DNA of 51,599 bases, from assembly GCA_025331435.1 (NCBI GenBank), contig JAIWNI010000148.1, positions 1-51,599 on the forward strand, in the 5' to 3' direction. Position 1 is the first letter of the stretch. Each line of letters starts with the position of its first letter. The translations under genes were made by a program, and so were the position numbers. Shown one piece after another: positions 12,495-24,631 of the stretch. Origin of the DNA: Choanephora cucurbitarum. Its lineage: Eukaryota; Mucoromycota; Mucoromycetes; Mucorales; Choanephoraceae. A model generated the notes under the pieces. That model was given only the letters and a program-made list of their open reading frames with translations. It did no database searches and was not told the DNA's origin.

Positions 12495-14432
12495 ATGAGC
12501 AATGAAGAAGAACAGGCTTCTAAAGAGACTATCAGCAAAAGGCCCATATTGGCTAAATATGCCACTTCAGCACATGGAGAGAAAAAGTTCCCTACTCTCA
12601 GTAGTCACTTTGATAAAAACTTGACGATAGAAAAGGCCAAATTCGAAGGTTCCTCCAACTCATCTACTCCTTTACCTCACCCACCTATCTCAAGTGCTTC
12701 TACTCCTGTTATGTTACCAACCACAACAGCAGTAACAACAGCTACAACAGCGACTGAACTGACTGGCCCATTAACAACTTCTGTCACACTACCCACTACA
12801 ACGCCTGCAAGTGCAGTGATAACGATGCCAAGTCAAAGTACACCTTTAACATCTAAACCAAGCAACAGTGCGTTGAATGCAACTATAAAGCCAAAAGTCG
12901 AAGTAAGTCATCATTTATATATCTTTGGAAAACATAAAAATATGTGTTATTTGACATATGAAAAAAAATTAAAGTTTTATAATAAAAAAAAAGGATCGTC
13001 GTGTTATGAACAAAAGAAAAAAGTTACCTCAAATGAGTGGTACAGCTACGCCTTCTGAGGTCTTTCATCGAAATTTAGTAGACGCTGTCTCGAATGTAGA
13101 GGACTCAGATGAAAACGAACAATATGTCTATCCTTATAGCGGCAATAATACAGATACAACCACCGGCTACCTTCCTAACGACCCAATGCACCGTACAGCT
13201 TCTTCTCTTTACAGGCCTCAGTCAACACGTTCTTTTGCCCACACAATTGAACAACAAGAAGGAATTAATTCGCAGCAGCAGCAGCAACAGCAACAGTTAC
13301 TGTCACAACAGCCACATCAGCCCTCTCGAAAGAAGAGCGGTTACTTCTTGGGTGATATTTTTAAGCCAATTTTATTCAAGAGCAAATCCTCTACTACTAT
13401 CCGGCCTAATAGCTATAGCAGCACTGGCTACACTAATACGAACAATGAGGAACTGCTGGCTAGACCCAAGCTTCGTAATTTTATCATGGACCACAGCACA
13501 GACAATTTTTGGTATTCATCCTCCGATGGCAAGCACAGTCCACCTTTGAAACGACATCCAGGGGGAAGACGAAAGCTCTATTCAAGCTATGGCATCCATG
13601 ATGGAGGGTATACAACAGACGATGAAGAGGCACAACACTTGCTTACTCCTTTTCCCAGTCGGCGTATTTCAACTCCTTCACAGAGAAAAAAGACATCTAT
13701 ATGGTAAAAGCTTTTTCCATTTTGTTTATTGATTTTTAAACATCTGAACCTTCTATTTTAGTTCTCGATTTCTAAGACATTTGGTGATCATCCTGACAGC
13801 GATGTTAATTTTACTGTTTTTATTTATGACTTATATAGCCAAGCCTCTTCAAGATCTGAATGTAGATATAAGCCGCGTTCTTTCTTCCGACAAAGAACTC
13901 ATTTTTGATCTGCACATCAATGCTGTCAACCTTAACTTTTGGACAGTTCGTATTGCCGATGCAGACATGAGTGTTTTTGCCTTTAGTCAAGTAGTCCCAA
14001 TGATTTCTAAACGAGGTATAGATCCTGCAGAGTATCTTGGTGGTTTCTATCATTTTGATGAACCTCTGTCCTTTTCCTCTTCGTTTTATTCCCAGGAACC
14101 TGTTACAGCCATCAGCCAAATCCGAATCAAATCGCCTGGTGCAGATAGAAGCGGAAATGAAAGATGGTGAGTTAGAATGAGGCTTTTCTTGATATTTTAC
14201 TAAACACACGCACTTTAACAGGTCTCGTATGATTCGATATCCTTATGGCCTTGTGGTAAGAGGTGTACTCAAGTATAGACCACTTGGCTTTTTAAGTCCA
14301 TACCCTCAGTCAATTGCTATATGTGATGTTGTGCGAGTTGATCCTATTATAGGCAAAATATCAAAAGATCCAGATCAAGGTTTTTGTCTGAGTTATGGGG
14401 AGAAATCTTCTTCTTTTCAAGCGCCGAACTAG
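12495..14432 (+). CDS. VAC7: Vac7-family vacuolar membrane protein, regulator of PI(3,5)P2 synthesis
   Basis: Exons 12495-12902, 12994-13703, 13762-14166 and 14222-14432 give 577 aa. Vac7 activates the Fab1 PI3P 5-kinase at the vacuole and so controls vacuole size and stress signalling (known for yeast). The N-terminal ~370 residues are low complexity: Ser/Thr/Pro-rich, then a Gln run encoded at 13273-13296. One transmembrane helix lies at about 380-402. The C-terminal lumenal domain carries the conserved fungal Vac7 pattern, with DISRVLSS, FDLHINAVNLNFWTVRI and DADMSVFAFS. The acceptor of intron 1 is uncertain: 12993 (used here) adds a basic segment, and 13023 gives 567 aa. Both keep frame. 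Family identity rests on the C-terminal domain. Confidence 0.8.
13273..13296 (+). repeat. CAG/CAA repeat encoding polyglutamine
   Basis: Eight consecutive Gln codons (mixed CAG and CAA) in the disordered N-terminal region of the Vac7-like protein. Confidence 0.85.
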
Positions 14433-15210
14433 CTTTTTCCCTCACTCATTTGATGCAGAACAACATACATATATTTCTCAATTGCTCTTTTATACAAACA
14501 TATATACACATATACACATACATACCTACATACATACACGCATATACATATAAGCATACGCATATACATAAATGTATAAACATTAGTTCGGAATAAGTTA
14601 TTTTATAATCGACTAATGTCAGCTATAGAGCAAATGTCTCCTCTATGATAACCTGTTCTTTAGAAAGAGACGCCTCTATGCTTGGAGTAACATTACAATA
14701 ATGATAGAAAAAGGGTTATCTTCACCCTAGAAAAATCATACTTTAAGAACGACTTTGGGGGTGGAGGACTGCATCATTTGTTTATCCCAAAAAAGAAAAG
14801 CTAGATCAATGGTTCTAAAAATATCGTTGGCGATACTCTAGTTGTTATAGATGGTCAACTAGTTAGGCTCTATTTAAATCAGCTAGATGTTGATTAACAT
14901 GTACACATCTTGTTGGCCTCTTTTTTTTTTTCTCGTCAGACGTATCTTATGCCTAAAACGAGGAGAAGACTATAACTTGATACCAACTGGAATGGCCCTT
15001 TTAGACCACACCTTTTTAGAGTAAAAGTAGTGGATGTAGGAGCTCATCTATCTTGATCAAACTTGTTACGTTAATGCAGAATACAGACATTGTTAGCCTT
15101 GATAATGTCTCTTTCTTTCTTTTTTGAGGTAAGAAGTATACATTGCATAGGTAGCCAATATCTTAAAACACTTCTGTTTCACATGTATATTTATTAAAGA
15201 GAACTCAGAA
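14433..15210. other. Intergenic between convergent VAC7 and UCH genes
   Basis: Contains a CATA/CACA-rich simple repeat and 3' regions of two convergent genes. No gene seen. Confidence 0.55.
14491..14580 (+). repeat. Imperfect (TACA)n/(CATA)n microsatellite
   Basis: About 90 nt built of ATACA, CATA and CACATA units with few interruptions. Confidence 0.8.
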
Positions 15211-16219
15211 TTAATTTGTCTTTGAGAATGCGATTGCACTGTATTCTTTTTCTTCAGGATCGCGTTCAATAAACTGCTTCATGATCTTGACAGCCGATTC
15301 AATAAAATGAGTGCATTTTCCATGATTGATAGGGAAAGAACGACTTCCGTCCAGTTCATACAAATGCTGATCTACTTCAACAAAACAAATAAAATGGAGC
15401 CGTTGATCTTCAGATAAATCTGGTGCCTAATTCATGATAGGAATAAGGTGAGATGGCGTCCTCTCAGCTTCCTTCGTTCTTCCTCTTTCTTACTCTTGTT
15501 TGTCCTTCGTGTGCACTTTTATCATGAATTTCAGCTAATTCCTTACAACCTTCCAAATATTCAGCACGCTCTTCAGGTGACATTGCCCTTGTATCTTCTA
15601 AGATCTTCGTAAAAATACCAGGCCCTAGAGTATAGGATCTTAATCCTCTGCTCTCTTACTTTATCTAGTGTTTCAAACCTGTCATTAGATGCTCATTGTT
15701 GGTGATGGAATGCAACAGAGCCATCATGCCACATGCATTTGAGATGGTTTGCTTATAATAAATCAGGTTGGGACTAATGTTCTGTTCATGTATCTTCAGA
15801 TGTGTTTCCTCCTTCTCCTTAAAGGCCTCATAACTGGAAGTGACAGGGAAAAGGAAGATGATGGCTGCACAAGGTCTAGGTATCATGCTCAATGATTCTT
15901 CATCCATGCCTACAGACAGAATGAGTTGTCTTTCATCTATACACCATCTTCTTTCATACCTAGCACATCAACAAAGTTCCATTGAGGATCAACTCCATTT
16001 GAGTGTATAATCTAGTTTCTTCAGTTAATGCTGATTTGCCTCTTGTTCTTGTTGAATATATACCTTGTTCCAAACCTATAAAAACAAAAAGCTTTGAATA
16101 TAAGGAAAATTTCAAGTCAAGATTGCACTTTTATTTACTTCCGGATTAGCCTCAAGTGGAAGCCATCGAATGCTTGGGTGGTGTTCTTCTTCTTGTTCTA
16201 ATATCTCTTCTGTGGACAT
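15211..16219 (-). CDS. Ubiquitin carboxyl-terminal hydrolase, UCH family (peptidase C12)
   Basis: Six exons on the minus strand: 16219-16139, 16075-16064, 16011-15960, 15909-15679, 15624-15494 and 15426-15211, giving 240 aa. It matches the usual 230-aa size of UCHL3/Yuh1. This cysteine protease trims small adducts from the ubiquitin C-terminus in the cytosol. The fold opens with RWLPLEANPEVWNK. The active site is complete: oxyanion Gln102 and Cys108 in KQTISNACG, His180 in LHFICFV, Asp195 in YELDG. The MSPEERAEYLE and SAHEGQT signatures form the crossover region over the active site. Exon 2 is only 12 nt (VWNK) and is needed to complete the conserved N-terminal motif. The donor after exon 4 is a weak GTTTGA, but it is the only GT that keeps frame before a stop. 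The start at 16219 was chosen over an in-frame upstream frame lacking similarity. Confidence 0.92.
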
Positions 16220-16829
16220 TGCTAATCGATTAAAGAAAGAGAGAGGAAAAGTGGTAGAATAAGATCCATCAGGAGATAAATATGTTTCATGCACCTAAGG
16301 TTTATGACGTAAAGACTCAAATTATTGTCCCGAATATCACAGCTGTATTGTATATGTCTACACTGCTCAATATAACACATGTTTAGTCTGTCTTACTATA
16401 TCTATCCTAGATGACGATGCCAAGAATAGTGTTCTCTGACACATTCAGCCTTAAACCAGATAGGGTTATTTTTTCACTTTGATTTGTAAACAATCCATTT
16501 CATTGTGAGAAAATTTACTTTCTAGAATTATTTTTTTCTGTAAAACCAAAGTACAACTTTATTCAAATCAGCATGAGTTTGTTTCTCAGTAGAGTACATT
16601 GCAATTCAAAAGCAGCTTATGCAAATGAGTGTGTTTATTCCATACCTATTGCACTGAATCATAAGTGCTGCCTTATCTAGTATGGTATCACATCCATAGT
16701 GGCTTCCTTAAATAGAATCAACTAGTTTCATTTGCCCTTTTCTCTTTAAGATAGTCTTCTCCCCCCCTCCCCTGCCTTTTATACAAAAAAAAAAGAATCT
16801 TAAATTATTTTATTATATATATGTAGGTC
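16220..16829. other. Intergenic between two minus-strand genes
   Basis: UCH upstream region and PP6 3' region. A C-rich run lies near 16761-16770. No gene seen. Confidence 0.6.
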
Positions 16830-18262
16830 TTATACAAAGTATTGTCCTCCACCCATTCGTGATGATCCATTCATACCATTACGAACAGAGAATGGTGCAA
16901 ATCGATCTTGATCAGGAACTGCGTCAAATATCTTGAACTTTGTATCATTATCTGTTACTTCCATGATAGAAGCAACATTACCACATCGATAACAGTAGTT
17001 GGGGGCAGACCAAACAGTCACTAATTCATCATTAGGAAACATGTATTTGTATCCTTCTTGTACCAATTGATGTGCTCTTGCAATTAGTGATAGTCCATTG
17101 ATATGATTGAACTAAGAAACACACATGATGTTAGTCTACATATTCTACTTTTGTTTCTTTCTCTTTACCTCACTCGTCACTTTGCCACCAAACAACCATC
17201 CTGCACCTCTTGGACTAACTGCCCAAGTATCAATATCTTCAGGATCTGACCACATAAGGTCACAGAATGAACCTTCATGAGGGATTTCTTGCAGTCGGTG
17301 AATTGTACGCATTTGATCCAGCGCCTTAATATCAGGCGATAAACCTCCATGAACACACAAGATAGATCCATCAACGATCTACAAAGAGACCTTTTAATCA
17401 TTCAGTCCATTTCATTTCTCTTCTTATTCACTTACTGCAGCCAATGTCAAATAATCAAAAACAGAACAACAGTATTTCCATACATTCGCATTACCATATT
17501 TTGTTTGACACTCATCTAGTTTGCGTTCCGAGAGGTGATATTAGTCCATTGTTTCATACCTTGACAATATGACATTACCATAAAAACCATAGACTTGAGT
17601 GATCTGTCTGCTTTCATGGTTGCCTCTTAACAAAGTGATCTTATCAGGATATTTTGCTTTCAGGACCATCAAAAGTGTAAATGTCTCTAAACTGAAATAT
17701 CCTCGATCAACATAATCACCCTATTGCTCAATTCCTCATCAGTCTCTTGTAAACACTGTCATCTATGCTTTCGATTACCATAAAGATGTAGTTTGTATCT
17801 TTCACATCACCGCCCACATTAAACAGTTCCAAAAGATCATAGAATTGACCTATAATGGATGGTTATTTTCGCTCTCTCTTTTGTTTGATTGTCTAACATA
17901 TAGAAGAGAAGTTGTCTTGTTCTCTTTACTTGCCATGAATATCACCACACACAGTGACAGGCGACTGAACAGGTTGAATGTTGGACTCCTCTACCAATAG
18001 CTCTTTTACCTAAGATCAACAGAACGGAGATTTTCAATATAAAAAAGAAACTACGGTTGACTTAATTGTTACTCCCATTGTCTTCACCCCATAGATTCAT
18101 TACACACACCTCTTTCCCTCTCTTCCTCCCGCCTCTTTTTTTTTTTAATTAAGTGTGTTTGTATGTAGAGTTTATTACCATTTCACATAGCTTCTTGATG
18201 TCTTGTTCAGGTAAATATTCACATTTACGTATAGTCTCAAGCCACTCATCTGGATTGCCCAT
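16830..18262 (-). CDS. SIT4: Serine/threonine protein phosphatase PP6 catalytic subunit (Sit4/Ppe1 type)
   Basis: Seven minus-strand exons: 18262-18179, 18009-17934, 17849-17779, 17720-17579, 17515-17436, 17378-17169 and 17111-16830, giving 314 aa. PPP-family metallophosphatase acting with SAPS-type subunits in cell cycle, TOR and cell integrity control. Metal and catalytic motifs are intact: GDIHG 50-54, GDYVDRG 78-84, RGNHE 109-113, VHGG and [11 protein letters not shown]. '[14 protein letters not shown]' and '[17 protein letters not shown]' point to PP6/Sit4 rather than PP2A or PP4. Intron 2 begins with GC (GCAAGT), in the middle of the Gly54 codon; the nearby GTAAAG donor would frameshift. 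The last residue is Val (QYFV), not the Leu that is carboxymethylated in PP2A. Confidence 0.95.
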
Positions 18263-19751
18263 CTTGTTAATTATCTATATACAACTAAGGTATTAAGTGC
18301 TTTTCTTTTTTCAAAAAAGAAGGAGGATAGAAGTAAAGAAAAAGAAAAGTGTATATATATATATATATGCAAAGAGAAAGCACTGCGTGTAAGTCTATTT
18401 ACAAGCAATTAAGTATTATTAATATGAAAAAAAAAATACACAAAAAAAAGAGAGAAAAGTAAAAAAAAAAGATAGACAACCCTATTTTGGTCCAGCTAAA
18501 GTGTGTGTGTGTGTGTAACCCTTAGATTGTACTGAGAGTCACTCTTAAGGTAGAGCAAACTGACTTGAGCGTAGAAAGTCTCCATTAACAAAGAACAATT
18601 GGTGTCTTACATGTGATATCAATCTTTCAAAACAATTGATGACTAAACAAACAAGTTCGGTAGATTTATATATCAGGACAGTAAAAGAGCAAGGACCTGC
18701 TGAAATCATTACTGATACAATCTCCTGAGCACTGCTAACATAAAGCTCAATGTGTTTGACTCACTTCAAGATGCGCCCAAAGAAAAAGACAAAGTTGGCC
18801 TCTAAAGCAACATTGTATGCTTCTAAATTACTTGTAGCGATCCATTGCTCATTATATTGTACCAAACTAAAGTGTTCTTTTCTATTGCAACATGTTTTCT
18901 CTTTATGTATACAATGAGTATCTCTACTGATTATACCAAAAAAAAAGCTTATTTAGTCAGAAATATTCCACTATGTACCCGCAAAAAGCTGCTTGTAGTA
19001 TATTCTAGTATCACTATCCTCATTTATGGAGATCGAATGAGACATCATTTTCTTTATAAGTCTTTCTTCTTCTGTAGACTTATAGGCTGATGAAGAACAC
19101 ACATAACAAAAAAGAGCCTAGAGGGTCTGTATGGACATCTACTTTCTTTTTCTCCTCGTAGTGTTTATGGCCGTACAGAGAGAAAAAGGCAATGCTTTTA
19201 ATACTCATTTTCTAGAGCATTGTATGAATTAACACCAGCCTGTTTTAGGCTCAAATAGAAGATGTACAACAAAGGACAATCTATCATCTAATAGGAGCAA
19301 TGTATGAACATGTCTTAAACAAGTTATATGAAAGCATCCGAAGACACCGTAACACACAATAATTTGGGTTTCAATTCAAAGAGACGGAAGGAAAAAGGTT
19401 GAATCAAGCAATTAGCAAGATGCATACATACACACACTTTTTTCTTCTTTTATTTTGGATTTTGGATACATCGTAATTGTGAGAAAGAATTGTAGAAAGA
19501 TAAAAGGCTTGTGGCTTTTATAGATAAGCAACACAAGCCAAACTAGATCAGCTACACGCTTTTCTCTGACTTGCAAATAAGGGCTGCTTTAAATAAATGT
19601 CAAGTATAAAGATCAACTGTGTTACCATCTGTGCCAATAAGAACTGAACTTGTTCTGGGCCACGCTAAAACAAATTTATTTATATTTCCTTGCTTTTCTT
19701 AAATCTTGCCTTTTTTCTTTTGAGTATTATAAGAATAGAAATATACCAATT
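18263..19751. other. Divergent intergenic region between PP6 and CLC genes
   Basis: 1.5 kb with simple repeats: (TA)n at about 18351-18368 and (GT)n at 18501-18516. An 81-codon open frame at 18845-19090 has no family resemblance and was not accepted. It must carry the promoters of both flanking genes. Confidence 0.5.
18351..18516. repeat. TA and GT microsatellites with intervening A-rich DNA
   Basis: A run of alternating TA at about 18351-18368, A-rich DNA, then GTGTGTGTGTGTGTG at 18501-18516. Confidence 0.75.
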
Positions 19752-22700
19752 ATGAGTGGGCATGTACGCAATTCTTCGGTAGATATTGAAGAAGAATTAG
19801 CTCAAATAAGAAGATACGAAGACTTTACAACAACCGGTAACTAGGGCAACCTTACTTCAGATCTGCATAAATAACACTATTTCTTTAGACTGGGTCAAAG
19901 ATGCAATCTTGGAAAGATATCGACAATCGTCATTTCAAAGCCTTAACTCAAACGATAAGTCATGGCGAGCCTGGTGGCATTTAACATTTGAGACAATGGA
20001 ATCTTGGGTGGTTGTGTTACTCGTAGGTAAAGTTCTTTTCTCTACATCAGGCTTGTTATGATGCTCATGTGTTTTTTGAATGTCAGGGGCTGCTATTGGC
20101 CTCATGTCAGCCTTAATTGCTATCATCACAGACTGGTTATCTGATATTAAGCTTGGCTATTGTTCGACAGCTTGGTGGCTCAATCAAAAGTTTTGTTGCT
20201 GGGAAATTGAAAATGATAGTAAGGAATTGAACCAGATGATAACAAGGACAGAAATAACTTACCTAGTGTTTCAAAGACAATGGTGGATGTGATAATTGGA
20301 CAACATGGAGTGAATTCGTTCATCTAGGGCCAGATGTGTACGTTGTCGAATGGATTTTTTATGTTATGTGGGCTGTAAGTAGTAGTGAAGAGAAGAAGCG
20401 GCTTTACTCAACTCGTAGATTATCAGACTTTGTTCGCAACAACTTGTGCTTATTTAGTCAAAGTATTTGCACCTTATGCAGCAGGATCTGGTATTTCTGA
20501 AATTAAGTGTATTATTGGTAAGAGGTTTTTCTTTTCTTTTTTGGATCTTCTGATGTTCGCTTTTTTCAATAAAAAAAAGAAAAAGACATGTATATCTTAT
20601 ATCCTATTTTTTTTTCTCTTTCTTTTTTCTTCGATTTTCTCTTATGGTTTAGCTGGTTTTGTGATGAAGGGCTTTTTAGGTGGCTGGACACTAGTGATGA
20701 AAAGCATTGGTTTGGTACAGAAAGAAATGAATGAAGCAAAGAACAATGATGTCTAACAAGAAAAAGGTACTCATTTTAGACTATGGCTGTTGCATCCAAT
20801 TTATCCATTGGTAAGGAAGGTCCGTCTGTACATATGGCCTGCTGTGTGGGCAATGTGATTTCTCGTTGCTTTAAAAAGTTTCAGACAAGCAAAGGTAAGC
20901 ATAGGTTTGAAATGGTTGGTTTCTATTCAACTCAATCTTTTTTTTTCCAAGCTGAAATGAGGGAAATCTTAACTGCCTCTAGTGCAGCTGGTGTTGCTGT
21001 TGCTTTTGGTTCACCTATTGGAGGTGTATTGTTTGCATTAGAAGAAATGAGTTCCAATTTCCCCAATAGAACAATGTGGAAAAGTTTCTTTTGTGCTATG
21101 ATTGCTACTATTGTACTTCAGGTAAACAGAAAGAGACAAAGGATCTATAAGCAACGCCCCAATCTCATGCGGCTTTTTGTTACTCCAGTTTATGAATCCT
21201 TTTAGAACAGGTAAGCTGGTCATGTTTCAAGTAAGTTATGACCGTGAATGGCATTTCTTTGAATACCTCTTTGTCAGTATTATCGGACTGTTTGGCGTAA
21301 AGTATCATTCGTGCGTTGCCTCTACTCTATCTGATTGAAATACTATAGGGTCTCTATGGAGCATTGGTCATCAAATACAATCTGATTGTTGCACAGTTCA
21401 GAAAAAATGTCTTGAAGGATTACCCTATTATAGAAGCGGCCATCTTATCATTTGTCACCGCTCTAATTGCTTTCCCCAATGTGTTCTTACGTATTGATAT
21501 GACTGAGATTATGGGTGTCTTGTTCAGGGAATGTGAAGGTGCAGGCACAGAGAACTACCATGGTCTTTGCGAGTAAGTTAAAGAAATGAATGTATCATCT
21601 CTTTTTTAACCTGTAGGATGATAGAAAAAGTGAAACCATACGTATGGCTGTCTTGCTCTTTATGGCTACAGCTTTGCGTTGTTTTGGTACAATCATGACT
21701 TATGGTGCAAAAGTACCTTGTGGTATCTTTGTCCCTTCCATGGCTATCGGTGCTACTTTTGGTAGAATGATAGGATTGCTTGTTAAGTTATGGCAGGAGT
21801 AAGTGTGTTCAAGTTTATTGTAATAGTGTGCTGATCTTGCTTTATAATCCATATAGATCAGATCCAGAATTCTTTTTGTTTTCATCATGTAGACCTGATA
21901 TGCCTGTAAGTTGAGGATTAGTTTTATAAGAGAGCCATTTTTTGTTTATTGATAGAACACACTAGTGTATTACTCCGGGAACATATGCTTTTCTAGGAGC
22001 AGCAGCAGCGTTATGGTAAGCTCCCAAAAAAAAAATCATGTACACCATGCCGAAATAATAAATTTGCTTTTTGTTAGTGGTGTGATGAGAATTACTGTAT
22101 CTGTAGTTGTCATCATGTTTGAATTGACTGGTCAAATTACCTATATTCTACCTACAATGGTAACACATTCATTCTCGATACACCTCCCTTTCTATATGAC
22201 TTTTAACGTTTTGCTTCTCTAGATTGCACTTATGATTACCCGTGCTGTTGGCGACTGGTTTGGTTCTGGAGGTATTGCTGATCGTTACATCCGCTTGAAT
22301 GGTTATCCTATTTTAGACAATGATGAACAAGTATTTAATGTTCCTGGTAAGTTAAATAGTCTCTTTAGTTGTATGGTATCATAGGTTGATATGTTATTGG
22401 CTTAGTTTCACATGTAATGCAACGAGATATGACTGTAATGACTGCTGCTGGCATGACGTTTAGAGAAATTGGTAATTTGACATAGCAAACAACAAGAAAA
22501 GAAAAGGCTAACCATTGCTTTCAATCCTTGTTTTGTAGAGAATATGTTTAAACATACCAACTACCAAGGTTTTCCTGTTGTTGAAGACACCAAATCAATG
22601 ATCTTGATTGGTTTCATTGGTCGATCTGAACTTCAATATCTGATAGGTAACCCATTCATATCGAACAAAAACAAAGACTAACAATGCAAAACACAAACAG

Positions 22701-23206
22701 AGAAAGCAAAAGCCAACAAAAAAGCACACCAAGACACCATCTGTCGTTTCACAGCAAATGGAGATGAGCCTGAGATCATTACGAGTGTTGAATTTGACCA
22801 AGAAAACGACACTGATCGAGACCTTAGAGGATCCTCTGATGTCGTTGATTTTGGACCTTATATGGATCAAACTCCCATCACAGTTCACCCAAAGCTTTAT
22901 CTGGAGACAGTGATGGACATGTTCAAGAAGTTAGGGCCTCGTGTTGTCTTATTAGAAGAAAGAGGACGTTTAAAGGGATTGGTGACAGTAAAGGATGTGC
23001 TGAAATATACAGCACGTATCGAAAGTATCGACTCTCCTTCTTCAGCAAACCCTTCTAGAGAATGTGGGGGTATATTCGATAAGATGTCTTCCTGGATCAA
23101 TCAAAAAAACAGTAAAAGACAGCAGACGTATACTCAATTAAGGAACCGTAGCTCAACTGATATTAGCCAAGCAGAAGAATCGCATGAACTTGGACGTAGG
23201 TTGTAG
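19752..23206 (+). CDS. GEF1: CLC-family chloride/proton antiporter with C-terminal CBS domains (Gef1-like)
   Basis: Eighteen exons: 19752-19836, 19889-20026, 20087-20218, 20277-20374, 20427-20517, 20653-20714, 20780-20894, 20952-21121, 21189-21296, 21349-21572, 21625-21798, 21857-21905, 21966-22015, 22078-22159, 22223-22346, 22406-22471, 22539-22646 and 22701-23206, giving 793 aa. All junctions keep phase. Anion-pathway motifs are [16 protein letters not shown] with gating Glu215, and GIFVPS. The gating Glu plus LEEM supports antiporter rather than channel behaviour. Two CBS domains follow ([27 protein letters not shown] to VTVKDVLKY). It resembles intracellular ClC-3/4/5 and yeast Gef1, so a Golgi/endosome/vacuole location is likely. 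The exon 10/11 acceptor is one of two nearby AGs (21615 or 21624); only 21624 keeps frame. Confidence 0.93.
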
Positions 23207-23621
23207 TCACACTATATCAATAAACGAAATGAAAATAGAGCTTATGTTGCAAGAAGTATTATCCTGGCATATACACTGTTCAGCTTTTGTGAATTGTTTG
23301 GTTCTTGATCTAGTACAGAACTACAATGATTGAATATGTATCATAAGCCATTCATTATTTTGCTAGAACCTGTTGAGTAAGATAAAGCGGATATTTTCCT
23401 TTGTGCTTGTTAGTTGCTCAAGAGCCAAAGTTTATTGAATCAAACTCGTAGAATACGTTTCTTTTTCTTGTTTTTCTCTCTCACAATCATGTTGATTTTG
23501 TCCTGCTATTTTAAACAACGCACTTAATTAACGTTTATTTCTTAATTTTATTCTTTTAAATTTTTCCTCTTTCTTCCCTTTTGTTTTGGTTATAACATAC
23601 ACATAATACACTCATTAAATC
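23207..23621. other. Intergenic between CLC and SEC9
   Basis: 3' region of the CLC gene, then a T/C-rich promoter tract (about 23535-23590) and an A-rich leader. No gene seen. Confidence 0.6.
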
Positions 23622-24631
23622 ATGTTCTGGAGAAAGAAAGAAAAGAAAGAAGAATCTACAAATCCATTTGAATCAGGAAGTCAACCCTCTTCACCTGCTC
23701 CCTCATACTCACCTGCTCCCTCATACGCCTCACAACCCCAAGAAAGCCGCTTCGCTACAAACGAGGCTGATCAAAGAAATCAATTGATGGGTGGTAGAGA
23801 CGACTATAGTGGAAGAAGCGGTAACCGTTTCAACAACACTAGAGAGGAGCCTTCCTACAACGACGATGGCGATGAAGACGAAGAGGCTCAAGTTGCAGGC
23901 ATCAAGCAACAGATAAAAAACGTAAAGCAAGACTCTCTACAGTCTACCCGTCTTGCTCTTCAAAAGATTCATGAAACAGAAGCTACAGCAGCAAACACAA
24001 TGAATATGCTTGGACAACAGTCATGTAAAGTAGTGGTGTTGAACTAAATAAGGGAATTTATGTGGATGCTTAATTTTTCTAAATGATTCTATTTTTAGCT
24101 CAAATTGCCAATGTCAACCGTCATTTGGATATGTCTAAAGCTTATTCAGACCGAGCTGCTAATCAAGCAGATGAACTGAAACAGTTGAACCGTTCTATCT
24201 TTATCCCTGTTATGTCCAACCCATTTAAGAGAAAGGGTAAGCAAGAGTTGGAGGCTAAGCAAAAAGAACATGCAGAACACATGGCTGAGCGTGATAATAT
24301 TCGACAATTTGAGTATGAATCACAACAACGTATTCAAGAAACGGCCCGTGCAAACAGCCATCAAACAAGAACTGAGCGTAGAGGTCGTTCAGAGGCAGAT
24401 CGTCGTCGCTATCAGTTTGAAGAAGATTCTGAAGATGATGCTATTGAGGATGAAATTGACAACAATTTGGATCTATTGGGTGATGCTACTTCTCGCTTGA
24501 AGAACATGGCATTGACTATGAACACAGAATTGGATCGTCAAAACGATGAATTATCTAGAACTATCAATAAGGTGGATCCTTTGAGCAAGAAGATCAATGC
24601 TACCACAGACAAATTAAACAGAACTAAATAA
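23622..24631 (+). CDS. SEC9: SNAP-25-type t-SNARE (Sec9 homolog)
   Basis: Exons 23622-24024 and 24099-24631 (74-nt intron) give 311 aa. It supplies the Qb and Qc helices of the exocytic SNARE complex at the plasma membrane, pairing with a syntaxin (Sso) and a synaptobrevin (Snc). Residues 1-90 are hydrophilic with an NPF motif and Pro/Ser repeats. The first SNARE helix spans about 93-155 (KQDSLQSTRLALQKIHET to VNRHLDMSKAYSDRA). The second covers the last ~60 residues (LDLLGDATSRLKNMALTMN onward) with a zero-layer Gln at 282 (LDRQND). There is no transmembrane segment and no palmitoylation Cys cluster, as in yeast Sec9. A second NPF follows the first helix (SNPFKRKG), also a Sec9 trait. Confidence 0.9.

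Noticed and set aside
18845..19090. 81-codon frame between PP6 and CLC genes
   Set aside because: Aromatic-rich translation of AT-rich DNA, no family; possible but unsupported.
20512..20524. CLC motif GSGISE, with Ser where many CLCs have Pro
   Set aside because: I believe this variant is common in fungal CLC proteins, so it is not evidence of altered selectivity.
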